Source: Rhizobiales bacterium CCH3-A5
GTDB taxonomy: Bacteria; Pseudomonadota; Alphaproteobacteria; Rhizobiales; Beijerinckiaceae
DNA: 54,059 nt
Direction: 5' to 3'
NCBI GenBank assembly: GCA_001556025.1
Contig: LSIB01000056.1
Span: forward strand, 1 to 54,059
Numbering within the stretch: position 1 is the first letter of the stretch; each line of letters begins with the position of its first letter. Both the position numbers and the translations under genes were made by a program. Under the pieces are notes generated by a model that had not been told where the DNA came from, searched no databases, and saw only the letters and a program-made list of their open reading frames with translations. Positions 8,924 through 17,303 of the stretch are shown piece after piece.

Positions 8924-10814
8924 ACCACGACACCCCGCGCCGGAGGCCCGTTCCCGCCCGCTGTCTCGCCTGATGCGGGCGATGCTGGCCTCGACGCTCG
9001 CAGCTCTCGCGCTCTGCTGGGTCGCTCTGCCCACGCCGGCCGTGGCGCAGCCCGCCGCCGGCGAGCCGGCCCGCGTCGCGCTCGTCATCGGCAATGCGCG
9101 CTACGGGACCGCCGCGCCGCTGCCCGTGGCCGATCAGGCGCGCGCCGCCGCCGAGATTCTGCGCGCGGGCGGCTTCGATGTCGTCTTCGCCGAGGACACC
9201 ACGCGCACCGAGCTGGCGCTCGCCATCGCCGAGTTCTCGTCGCGGCTGAAGCGGGACGGGCTCGCGGTTGTGTTCTACGCCGGTCAGGCGGTGCAGGCGC
9301 GCGGCCGCAACCTGCTCGTGCCCGTCGATACGCCCACCCGCTCGGCGCAGGAGGTGCGCGACCGCGCCTTCGATCTCGACGTCCTGATCGACGCGCTGAT
9401 CGTCTCGCGCCCGCGCAGCGCGCTGATCCTGCTCGATGCCAGCCGCGAGAGCCCGTGGCAGGAGGCGATCGACGACAAGCTCAAGGGGCTCGCCGCGATC
9501 GAGAAGATGCAGACGATCGCCGTCGCAGCGACCGCGCCGCCGGGCGCCACCATACGCGGCAACGCCAGGCCCGAGACGGGCGCCGTCGCGGAATGGCTGA
9601 AAGCGATCGCAACCGTCAATCTCGACATGACGGCCGCGCTGACCCGGGCGCGTACCGCCGCTGCCAGGGACCGGGCGCATCAGCCCTTCTGGCTGTCCTC
9701 GGCCCCTCCCGCCGGACTTGTCGTGACGCTTCCGCCACGCCCGCCGCAGGTGGCGCAGACGACGCGCGCCGTGATCTCGCCAGTCGATCCGCCGGGGACC
9801 TCGGGCCAGCCCGACAGCTACGAACTCTCCTTCTGGGAATCGATCCGCTCAAGCGAGAACGCAGCCGAGTACCGCGCCTATCTCGACGCCTATCCCAATG
9901 GCCGCTTCGCGGCGCTGGCACGGGCGCGCGAGCAGTCCTACCGGGCGCGCAACGCCCCCGCCGTCGCCAGCGCCACGCCGCCGCCACCACCACCACCCCC
10001 CGCATTGTCGCGCCAGCCACCGAGCCCGGCCGCGCCTCCAGCCGCGCCGCCCGCGCCCGCAGCCCCTGTCGCGGCGACGCCCCCGGCCCCGGTCTCCACG
10101 GCCCGGACGCTGCGCGACTGCGCCGACTGCCCGGAGATGGCGCTGGTGCCGGCCGGCAGTTTCGAGATGGGCTCGAACGAGATGTTCGAGTTCGAGAAGC
10201 CCGTCCATCCGGTGACGCTGAGATCGGCCTTCTACATCGGCGTCAACGAGGTCACTTTCGCGCAATGGGACGCCTGCGTCGATCAGGGCGGCTGCCAGCA
10301 CCGGCCCAATGATCGCGGGGCCGGCCGCGGCGAGCGCCCGGTCACCGACATCCACTGGGACGACGCCAACGCCTATGCCGCCTGGCTCTCGGTCAGGACC
10401 GGGAAGCGCTACCGGCTGCCGACCGAAAGCGAATGGGAATTCGCCGCCCGCGCCGGCACGACCACGAGCTATTCCTGGGGCCGCGCCGTCGAGGTCGACA
10501 AGGCCAATTGCAATGGCTGCAATCCGCAGCCGCGACGGCAGACCACCCCTGTCGGACAGTTTCCGCCCAACGCGCTGGGACTGCACGACATGGCCGGCAA
10601 CGCCGCCGAATGGGTCGCCGATTGCTGGGCCGACAATTACCGCGCCAAACCGCGCGACGGCTCGGCCTTCGCCACGCCCGGCTGCCGCGAGCGCGTGCTG
10701 CGCGGCGGCTCCTTCAACAACGACCCGCGCTATCTGCGCTCGGCGGCGCGCTTCAAATACGAATCGAATGTGCGCTTCTACACCAACGGGCTGCGCGTGG
10801 TCCGCGAGCCCTGA
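8913..10814 (+). CDS. Exported pseudo-caspase fused to an FGE/sulfatase-modifying-factor-like domain
   Basis: A 633-residue protein. A hydrophobic signal segment lies at about residues 22-46; a second start (MRAM, 8973) would give a cleaner signal peptide. The caspase-like domain is at about 54-270 and begins RVALVIGNARY. Both catalytic residues are replaced: the usual YAGHG is YAGQA (Gln125) and the usual DACR is DASR (Ser177), so it should be proteolytically dead. A Pro/Ala-rich linker with a run of eight prolines (about 355-398) leads to an FGE-type domain (about 405-632): MALVPAGSFEMGS, then GKRYRLPTESEWEFAARAG, then GLHDMAGNAAEWVAD and VLRGGSFNN. Several of these domains are non-catalytic binding modules. 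It may be a scaffold or decoy partner of the active caspase encoded divergently. Confidence 0.87.
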   Translation: MSARPRHPAPEARSRPLSRLMRAMLASTLAALALCWVALPTPAVAQPAAGEPARVALVIGNARYGTAAPLPVADQARAAAEILRAGGFDVVFAEDTTRTELALAIAEFSSRLKRDGLAVVFYAGQAVQARGRNLLVPVDTPTRSAQEVRDRAFDLDVLIDALIVSRPRSALILLDASRESPWQEAIDDKLKGLAAIEKMQTIAVAATAPPGATIRGNARPETGAVAEWLKAIATVNLDMTAALTRARTAAARDRAHQPFWLSSAPPAGLVVTLPPRPPQVAQTTRAVISPVDPPGTSGQPDSYELSFWESIRSSENAAEYRAYLDAYPNGRFAALARAREQSYRARNAPAVASATPPPPPPPPALSRQPPSPAAPPAAPPAPAAPVAATPPAPVSTARTLRDCADCPEMALVPAGSFEMGSNEMFEFEKPVHPVTLRSAFYIGVNEVTFAQWDACVDQGGCQHRPNDRGAGRGERPVTDIHWDDANAYAAWLSVRTGKRYRLPTESEWEFAARAGTTTSYSWGRAVEVDKANCNGCNPQPRRQTTPVGQFPPNALGLHDMAGNAAEWVADCWADNYRAKPRDGSAFATPGCRERVLRGGSFNNDPRYLRSAARFKYESNVRFYTNGLRVVREP

Positions 10815-10846
10815 CCGGGCCGAGCGGCGAAGCCGTTTGCGGCTCC

Positions 10847-11566
10847 TCAGTTCTGCGCGACTTTCGATCCCTTGATGGTGACGTTGCCGCTCGCCTTCGC
10901 GTTGATGACCCCGCTGGCGGTGATCGAGACGTCCTTGCCCTTGATGGCGATCGTGCCGTCCTTCTTCATGGCCAGGGAGCCGCTGCCGCTCTGGATCGTC
11001 ACCGAGTCCGTGGCTGCGAGGGTGATCGAGCGGCTGGCGACTTCGGCGGCCGCCGTGGTCTTGAGCTTCAAGCCGCGCGCCTCGATGCTCATGTCCTGAG
11101 CCGCAATCACATTGAGGTTGCGGCCGGCGCGCAGGCTGACATCGATGCCGACGTTCAGCGCGAGCCGGTTGCCCACATTCACGGCCATCGCAGAGCCGGC
11201 CGAGACGGCAAGGTTCGCCCCGCTCAGAATCGACAGCACGCCGCCGACCGTGATGTCGGCCGTCGCTCCCGCCACCAGATTCAATTGGCCCGATGCGGTG
11301 ATGGTGGTCTGGCTGCTGTTGATGGCGAGCGCGCCGCCCGAGCGGATTTCGGCGCGGTTGCCCGAGACGAGCAGGTTGCCGTCGGCCGTGACCGTCAGGC
11401 TCCCGCGGGACGCCACCGTCATCTGGCCCTGCGCCGCGAGGACGAGCGAGCCCGGCGTGTTGATGGTGATCCCGCCGGCATTGATGGTGATGGCGTCGGC
11501 CAAAGCCTTGAGGGACGCTTCGAGCGCGGCCACCCGGCGCGTCAGCGCCGTGACATCTTCCGCCAT
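10847..11566 (-). CDS. Free-standing VgrG/phage-spike-tip-like beta-helix protein
   Basis: A 239-residue protein with no signal peptide. Residues about 4-25 (VTALTRRVAALEASLKALAD) form heptads typical of a trimerising coiled coil. The rest is short beta repeats of about ten residues (LxVxAxGxLxI), as in the triple-stranded beta-helix of VgrG C-termini and gp5-like baseplate spikes. The end, with DGTIAIKGKDVSI, ASGVINAKASGNVTIKG and SKVAQN, is very like a VgrG C-terminus. GGAGGAG lies four bases before ATG 11566, which decides the start. The VgrG core (gp27/gp5 OB fold) is absent and no T6SS structural gene is in the window. It could also be a trimeric adhesin-like fibre. Confidence 0.65.
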   Translation of the reverse strand: MAEDVTALTRRVAALEASLKALADAITINAGGITINTPGSLVLAAQGQMTVASRGSLTVTADGNLLVSGNRAEIRSGGALAINSSQTTITASGQLNLVAGATADITVGGVLSILSGANLAVSAGSAMAVNVGNRLALNVGIDVSLRAGRNLNVIAAQDMSIEARGLKLKTTAAAEVASRSITLAATDSVTIQSGSGSLAMKKDGTIAIKGKDVSITASGVINAKASGNVTIKGSKVAQN

Positions 11567-11736
11567 GGTCTCCTCCAATGCGTGGCTTGGTGACGCAACG
11601 AAACACCTCCGGTGGCCGGATCGCAAGCGCGCGGCGCGCCCGCATCAGTCGGATGCCAGCTTCACCCTTCGTGCGAGACGTGGTTCGATGCGAAACCGAA
11701 ACCGCTCCGCAACCGCGAGAGGGAACGCAGACCGCC

Positions 11737-12513
11737 GTGGATCAGTTCAGCACGCCCAGGCAGGGCGACATCCTGACGCTCGCCCGCGCTCAGGGTAAGG
11801 TCGGCGTCGACGATCTCGCCGCCCATTTCGAGGTGAGCCCACAGACGATCCGCAAGGATCTGAACGAGCTCTGCGAGCGGCGGCTGATGACCCGCGTCCA
11901 TGGCGGGGCGATCATCGCGTCGGGCGTCGAAAATGTCGCCTATGAGGCGCGCCGCTTCATCGCCCAGGCTGAAAAGCGCGCGATCGGCGAGGCGGCGGCG
12001 CGGCTGATCCCCAACAACGCCTCGCTCTTCATCAATATCGGCACCACCACCGAAGAGGTGGCGCGCGCCCTGATGCAGCATGAGGGGCTGCTGGTCATCA
12101 CCAACAACCTCAATGTCGCGACCTTGCTCTACCGCCAGCCCAAGATCGAGGTGATCGTCGCAGGCGGGCCGGTGCGGCGCTCGGACGGCGCGCTGATCGG
12201 CTCGACGGCGGTCGATTTCATCAAGCAGTTCAAGGTCGACTATGCCGTGATCGGCGCATCCGCCATCGACGAGGACGGCGCGCTGCTCGATTTCGACATT
12301 CGCGAGGTCCGGGTTTCGCGGGCGATCATCGACAATGCCCGCCAGGTCATGCTGGTCGCCGACCAGCTCAAACTGACGCGGGCTGCGCCGATCCGGATCG
12401 GAGACCTCGCCGATGTCGATGTCTTCGTGACCGATGCGCTGGCCTCGCCCGCCTTGCGCACCCTCTGCAAGAACGAGGCGATCCAGCTCGTCGAGGTTGG
12501 CGGGCCGGGCTGA
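11737..12513 (+). CDS. glpR: DeoR/GlpR-family transcriptional repressor of glycerol genes
   Basis: A 258-residue regulator. The N-terminal winged helix-turn-helix (about 6-60) carries VDDLAAHFEVSPQTIRKDL, the DeoR signature. The C-terminal sugar-phosphate sensor (about 75-235) has INIGTTTEEVA and VIGASAIDEDGALLDFD. GTG at 11737 is chosen: the protein starts where GlpR homologues do and AGGGAA lies upstream, while the upstream in-frame ATGs add unrelated residues. It sits directly before glpD, so it most likely senses glycerol-3-phosphate and represses glpD-glpV. Confidence 0.85.
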   Translation: MDQFSTPRQGDILTLARAQGKVGVDDLAAHFEVSPQTIRKDLNELCERRLMTRVHGGAIIASGVENVAYEARRFIAQAEKRAIGEAAARLIPNNASLFINIGTTTEEVARALMQHEGLLVITNNLNVATLLYRQPKIEVIVAGGPVRRSDGALIGSTAVDFIKQFKVDYAVIGASAIDEDGALLDFDIREVRVSRAIIDNARQVMLVADQLKLTRAAPIRIGDLADVDVFVTDALASPALRTLCKNEAIQLVEVGGPG

Positions 12514-12659
12514 AGGCGGAGACAGCCGCGGGCGCGCCGCGCAGCGATCGATCGATTTTCGGATTCCGTCTCTTGCTTTCGGTTTTTCGCCGATCTAGCC
12601 TTCAAACATAAACCAAACGAAATCGGCGCGCGGGTGCGACGCCGCTATGGGAAGCGTCC
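12514..12659 (+). promoter_or_regulatory. glpR-glpD intergenic region with TTTCG motifs (candidate GlpR operator)
   Basis: This 146-base gap has no ORF. Its AT-richer middle contains CTTTCGGTTTTTCG (12576-12589) and, on the other strand, ATTTCGTTTGGTTT (complement of 12610-12623). DeoR/GlpR-type regulators often bind repeated or inverted TTCG/TTTCG elements, so these are plausible operator half-sites for the glp operon. The promoter itself is not clear. Confidence 0.35.
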
Positions 12660-14198
12660 TTGAGCAGCGTCGGTCACAGCATCACCATGCCCTTCGACCT
12701 CGCCATCATCGGCGGCGGCGTCAATGGCTGCGGCATTGCCCGCGACGCGGCCGGGCGCGGCGCTTCCGTCGCGCTGTTCGAGCAGAACGACCTCGCCAGC
12801 GCGACCTCCTCGGCCTCGACCAAGCTGATCCATGGCGGGTTGCGCTATCTCGAGCATTACGAGTTCCGGCTGGTGCGCGAGGCGCTGATGGAGCGCGAGG
12901 TGCTCTGGGCGATGGCGCCGCACATCGTCTGGCCGCTGCGCTTCGTGCTGCCCCATCACAAGGGCCTGCGCCCGGCCTGGCTGCTGCGGCTCGGCCTGTT
13001 CCTCTACGACCATATCGGCGGCCGCAAGCTGCTCCCCGCCACCCGCACGCTAGACCTGAGCCAGGACGCCGCCGGCAAGCCGCTCAAGGGACAGGATACG
13101 ACAGCGTTCGAATACTCCGATTGCTGGGTCGAGGATTCGCGCCTCGTCGTCCTCAACGCCGCCGACGCCGCGGCGCGCGGCGCGCAGGTCCGGACCCGAA
13201 CCAAAGTCGTCGCTGCCGACCGTGTCGATGGGCTCTGGCGCGTGACGACCGAAGACGCGGCCGGGCGCGGCATGATCACGGCGAAGGCGCTGATCAACGC
13301 CGCCGGCCCCTGGGTCGGCGATGTGCTCGGCGGCGTCGTCCGCTCGAACACGAAGGCCGCCGTCCGCATGGTCCAGGGCAGCCATATCGTGGTTCGGAAA
13401 CTCTTCGAGCACGAGCGCTGCTACATCTTCCAGAACGCCGACGGCCGCATCGTCTTCGCCATTCCCTATGAGCGCGACTTCACCCTGATCGGCACGACCG
13501 ACCGCGACTATCACGGCGACCCGGCCAAGGCGGCCGCCACCCAGGACGAGATCGCCTATCTCTGCGCGGCCGCGAGCGAATATTTCCGCGAGCCGATTTT
13601 GCCCGACCATGTCGTCTGGACCTATTCCGGCGTGCGCCCGCTCTATGACGACGGCGCCTCGAAGGCGCAGGAGGCGACGCGCGACTATGTCCTGACGCTG
13701 GATGCGCCCTCGGGCGAAGCGCCGTTGCTTTCGGTCTTCGGCGGCAAGATCACGACCTATCGCCGGCTCGCCGAGGCCGCGATCGAGAAACTCTCCCCCC
13801 ATGCCGGCTGGGCGAAGCAGCCGGACTGGACGAAGAACGGTACGCTGCCCGGCGGCGATTTCCCGGTGACCGGCTTCGAGGCGCTGGTCGGCGAGATCGC
13901 CTCCGCCTACCCTTGGCTCGCGCGCAAGACAGCGACCCGGCTGGTACGGGCCTATGGCACGAAGGTTCGCAAATTGCTGGCCGGCGCGCAAAGCGCCGCC
14001 GATCTCGGCCGCCATTTCGGGGCTGATCTCTACGAGCGCGAGGTCGCCTATCTGATCGCGTCGGAATGGGCGCGCCACGCCGACGACGTGCTCTGGCGAC
14101 GAAGCAAGCTCGGGCTCCGGCTCACCGTCGAGGAGCGGCAGAGCGTCGACGACTTCATGCTGGCGCAGGCCGCGCCGGCCGCCATGCAAAGCGCCTGA
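12660..14198 (+). CDS. glpD: Aerobic glycerol-3-phosphate dehydrogenase (FAD)
   Basis: A 512-residue flavoprotein, close to the family's usual 500. It oxidises glycerol-3-phosphate to dihydroxyacetone phosphate at the inner membrane and passes electrons to quinone. The FAD-binding loop IIGGGVNGCGIARDAAGRG is at about residues 15-33. SASTKLIHGGLRYLEHYEFRLV is the classic GlpD substrate/FAD region, and FGGKITTYRRLAE follows at about 360. TTG at 12660 has GGGAAG six bases upstream; the internal ATG at 12687 lacks a ribosome site, so TTG is preferred but not certain. It is followed after 11 bases by glpS. No glycerol kinase gene is present in the window. Confidence 0.95.
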   Translation: MSSVGHSITMPFDLAIIGGGVNGCGIARDAAGRGASVALFEQNDLASATSSASTKLIHGGLRYLEHYEFRLVREALMEREVLWAMAPHIVWPLRFVLPHHKGLRPAWLLRLGLFLYDHIGGRKLLPATRTLDLSQDAAGKPLKGQDTTAFEYSDCWVEDSRLVVLNAADAAARGAQVRTRTKVVAADRVDGLWRVTTEDAAGRGMITAKALINAAGPWVGDVLGGVVRSNTKAAVRMVQGSHIVVRKLFEHERCYIFQNADGRIVFAIPYERDFTLIGTTDRDYHGDPAKAAATQDEIAYLCAAASEYFREPILPDHVVWTYSGVRPLYDDGASKAQEATRDYVLTLDAPSGEAPLLSVFGGKITTYRRLAEAAIEKLSPHAGWAKQPDWTKNGTLPGGDFPVTGFEALVGEIASAYPWLARKTATRLVRAYGTKVRKLLAGAQSAADLGRHFGADLYEREVAYLIASEWARHADDVLWRRSKLGLRLTVEERQSVDDFMLAQAAPAAMQSA

Positions 14199-14209
14199 GG
14201 GAGGACGCG

Positions 14210-15310
14210 ATGGGTCTCGTTCTCGATAGGGTCAGGCGCGATGTCGGGGCCGTCACCCATATCCACGAGACGAGTCTCAGGCTCGAGCCCGGCACGATGA
14301 CCGTGCTGCTCGGCGCGACGCTCGCCGGCAAGACCTCGCTGATGCGGCTGATGGCAGGGCTCGACCGGCCGAGTTCCGGCCGCGTGCTGGCGACAAAAGG
14401 GACCGACGAAACCGATGTCACGGGCATGGCGGTGCGCGAGCGCTCCGTCGCCATGGTCTATCAGCAGTTCATCAACTACCCGAACATGACCGTGTTCGAG
14501 AACATCGCCTCGCCGCTGCGGGTCAAAGGGCTGCCGAAGGCGGAGATCGCGGCCAAAGTCGCCGCCATGGCGGCCGTGATGAAGCTCGAACCCTATCTCG
14601 AGCGGCTGCCGCTCACCTTGTCGGGCGGCCAGCAGCAGCGCACCGCCATGGCGCGCGCCTTGATCAAGGGGGCCGATCTCGTCCTGCTCGACGAGCCGCT
14701 GGCCAACCTCGACTATAAACTGCGCGAGGAACTGCGCGAGGAGTTGCCCCGGATCGTGCGCGGCTCGAACGCGGCTGTGGTCTACGCCACGACCGAGCCG
14801 CAGGAGGCGCTGCTGCTCGGCGACTACACGGCGACGCTCTGGCAGGGCCGCGTGACGCAGTTTGGCCGCAGCGCCGAGGTCTACCGCCGCCCGCACGACC
14901 TGAACACGGCGCGCATCTTCTCCGATCCGCCGCTCAACCTCCTGCCGGTCGCCAAGCGCGGCGCCATGATCCTGCTGCCCGGCGGCGAGAGTGCGCCGGC
15001 GACGGGGGCACTCGCAGGCCTCGCCGACGGCGACTACCAACTCGGCTTTCGCGCCCATCATCTCGCGCTGCGGCCGGTCTCGCCTGCGAGCCTGCCCTTC
15101 GAGGGGACAGTCACGGTCTCCGAGATCACCGGTTCGGAGAGCTTCGTCCATGTCGCCTGCGGCGACGCGAACTGGGTCGCGCTGGTGCAGGGCGTCCATG
15201 AGCTCGCGCCGGGTTCGGCCGTCACGGTGCATGTCGATCCGGCACGCGTCTTCGTCTTCGAGGCAGACGGCGCGCTGGCGCATGCGCCAGCCTTCCTGTC
15301 GGCGGCGTGA
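14210..15310 (+). CDS. glpS: Glycerol ABC importer ATPase GlpS (lacks H-loop histidine)
   Basis: A 366-residue ATPase with a C-terminal TOBE-like regulatory domain (about 240-366). Walker A is GATLAGKT (35-42), the Q-loop Gln is at 85/86, the signature LSGGQQQR is canonical (137-144) and Walker B is VLLDEP. The H-loop position, normally VTHDQ, reads ATTEP, with Thr195 where the switch histidine should be. The partner GlpT has the opposite defect, so the pair forms one canonical and one degenerate ATP site. GGGAGGA precedes the ATG by five bases. It is the second gene of glpDSTPQUV. Confidence 0.92.
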   Translation: MGLVLDRVRRDVGAVTHIHETSLRLEPGTMTVLLGATLAGKTSLMRLMAGLDRPSSGRVLATKGTDETDVTGMAVRERSVAMVYQQFINYPNMTVFENIASPLRVKGLPKAEIAAKVAAMAAVMKLEPYLERLPLTLSGGQQQRTAMARALIKGADLVLLDEPLANLDYKLREELREELPRIVRGSNAAVVYATTEPQEALLLGDYTATLWQGRVTQFGRSAEVYRRPHDLNTARIFSDPPLNLLPVAKRGAMILLPGGESAPATGALAGLADGDYQLGFRAHHLALRPVSPASLPFEGTVTVSEITGSESFVHVACGDANWVALVQGVHELAPGSAVTVHVDPARVFVFEADGALAHAPAFLSAA

Positions 15311-15321
15311 GGAGAAGGCAG

Positions 15322-16401
15322 ATGGCCCGCATCGAACTCGCAGACCTTGCCCACTCCTACAAGCCAGAGGCGAGCGCCCCGGCCGACTTCGCGCTCAAGC
15401 CGATGACCCTGACCTGGCGGCAGGGCGGCGCCTATGCGCTGCTCGGCCCGTCGGGTTGCGGCAAGACCACGCTGCTCAACATCATCTCGGGCCTGCTGAT
15501 CCCGTCGCATGGCCGCGTCGCCTTCGACGGCCGCGACGTCACGCATCTGTCGACCGAACGACGCAACATCGCCCAGGTCTTCCAGTTCCCGGTCGTCTAC
15601 GACACGATGACGGTCTACGAGAACCTCGCCTTTCCGCTGCGCAACCGCGGCATGGAGGGCAAGGCCGTTGAGGCCCGGGTCCGCGAGATCGCGAGCCTGC
15701 TGGAGCTGACCTCCTCCCTCGGCCGCAAGGCGCGGGGCCTCACCGCCGACGCCAAGCAGAAGATCTCGCTCGGGCGCGGGCTGGTGCGGCCCGACGTCGC
15801 CGCGATCCTGTTCGACGAGCCGTTGACCGTAATCGATCCGGCGTTGAAATGGGAGTTGCGCTCGAAGCTGAAGGCGCTGCACCGCCAGCTCGACGTCACG
15901 ATGATCTACGTCACCCACGACCAGACGGAGGCGCTGACCTTCGCCGACACGGTCGTCGTGATGCATGACGGGCGCGTCGTGCAGGCCGGCCAGCCCGACG
16001 AGTTGTTCGAACGTCCGGCGCATACCTTCGTCGGCTATTTCATCGGCTCGCCGGGCATGAACGTCGTGCCCGCGACGGTCGAGGGCAACCGCGCGCGCGT
16101 CGCAGGCCAGACCATAGACCTTCCGCTGAGCTACGACCCGCCGGCCGGCCAGCGCATCGAGATCGGCGTCAGGCCGGAATTCGCCACACTCGCGCCGGCC
16201 GGCGAGGGCCTCCCCGTCAGGGTCGAGCGCATCGACGATCTCGGCCGCGCTCGGCTCGCCCGCCTGCGTCTCGGCGACCACGCTTTCGCCGCCGGCGTGC
16301 CCGATGCGCTGGACGGCATCGGCGATCACGCCGGGCTGATCCTCCAACCCGGCCATATCCATGTCTATGCCGACGGCCAGCGCCTGAGCGGGAGGGCCTG
16401 A
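15322..16401 (+). CDS. glpT: Glycerol ABC importer ATPase GlpT (degenerate signature motif)
   Basis: A 359-residue MalK-like ATPase with a C-terminal TOBE domain. Walker A GPSGCGKT (42-49), Q-loop Gln88, Walker B ILFDEP and H-loop VTHDQ (His199) are intact. The signature, normally LSGGQ, is LTADAKQK (140-147), so ATP bound on GlpS would face a non-canonical signature. I recall this as a feature of rhizobial GlpT too, but cannot check. GAGGAGAAGG precedes the ATG at 15322; an upstream ATG at 15307 lacks that spacing. The stop overlaps the glpP start by one base (TGATG). Despite the name, this is unrelated to the E. coli GlpT antiporter. Confidence 0.92.
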   Translation: MARIELADLAHSYKPEASAPADFALKPMTLTWRQGGAYALLGPSGCGKTTLLNIISGLLIPSHGRVAFDGRDVTHLSTERRNIAQVFQFPVVYDTMTVYENLAFPLRNRGMEGKAVEARVREIASLLELTSSLGRKARGLTADAKQKISLGRGLVRPDVAAILFDEPLTVIDPALKWELRSKLKALHRQLDVTMIYVTHDQTEALTFADTVVVMHDGRVVQAGQPDELFERPAHTFVGYFIGSPGMNVVPATVEGNRARVAGQTIDLPLSYDPPAGQRIEIGVRPEFATLAPAGEGLPVRVERIDDLGRARLARLRLGDHAFAAGVPDALDGIGDHAGLILQPGHIHVYADGQRLSGRA

Positions 16402-17303
16402 TGGATCGCCCCTATGACAACCGCGCCTGGCTCCTGGTGCTGCCGGTGCTGGCGATCGTCGCCTTCTCGGCGGTGATCCCGCTGATGACGGTGGTGAACT
16501 ATTCGGTCCAGGACACCTTCGGCAACAACCAGTTCTTCTGGAACGGGACCGGCTGGTTCAAGGAGCTGCTCGACCCCTCGACCGATCTCGGCGGGCGCGT
16601 TCTATCCTCGCTCGGCCGCAACCTCGCCTTCTCCGGCATCATCCTGGCGATCGAGGTGCCGCTCGGCATCGCGGTGGCGCTCGCCATGCCGCGCGAGGGC
16701 TGGAAGGTCGCAGCCACGCTGGTGCTGATGGCGATGCCGCTGCTCGTGCCGTGGAACGTGGTCGGCACGATCTGGCAGGTGTTTGCGCGCGGCGACATCG
16801 GCCTGCTCGGCTACACGGTCAACAAGCTCGGCATCCCCTACAACTACGTCTCGGACCCGATCGCCGCCTGGGTGACGATCGTGGCGATGGATGTCTGGCA
16901 CTGGACCTCGCTCGTCGCGCTGCTCTGCTATGCCGGGCTGAAATCCATCCCCGACGCCTATTATCAGGCCGCGCGCATCGACGGCGCGAGCCGGTGGGCG
17001 GTGTTCCGCTTCATCCAGCTCCCCAAGATGCGGCGCGTGCTGATCATCGCCGTGCTGCTGCGCTTCATGGACTCGTTCATGATCTACACCGAGCCCTTCG
17101 TCGTCACCGGCGGCGGACCGGGCAATTCGACGACCTTCCTCTCGATCGAGCTGGTCAAACTCGCGCTTGGCCAGTTCGACCTCGGCAAGGCCGCCGCCAT
17201 GTCGATCGCCTACAACCTCGTCATCCTGGCGGTGTGCTGGGTGTTCTACACGGTGATGACCAATCTCGACGTCGAGCGGCATAAAGAGGGAGCCGCGCCA
17301 TGA
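16401..17303 (+). CDS. glpP: Glycerol ABC importer permease GlpP
   Basis: A 300-residue inner-membrane protein with about six transmembrane helices, starting WLLVLPVLAIVAFSAVIPL. The EAA coupling motif, which contacts the ATPases, is at about residues 185-210 (YYQAARIDGASRWAVFRFI). It belongs to the MalF/UgpA class of sugar-type permeases. It is coupled to glpT by a one-base overlap and to glpQ by ATGA. With GlpQ it forms the channel for glycerol. Confidence 0.92.
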   Translation: MDRPYDNRAWLLVLPVLAIVAFSAVIPLMTVVNYSVQDTFGNNQFFWNGTGWFKELLDPSTDLGGRVLSSLGRNLAFSGIILAIEVPLGIAVALAMPREGWKVAATLVLMAMPLLVPWNVVGTIWQVFARGDIGLLGYTVNKLGIPYNYVSDPIAAWVTIVAMDVWHWTSLVALLCYAGLKSIPDAYYQAARIDGASRWAVFRFIQLPKMRRVLIIAVLLRFMDSFMIYTEPFVVTGGGPGNSTTFLSIELVKLALGQFDLGKAAAMSIAYNLVILAVCWVFYTVMTNLDVERHKEGAAP

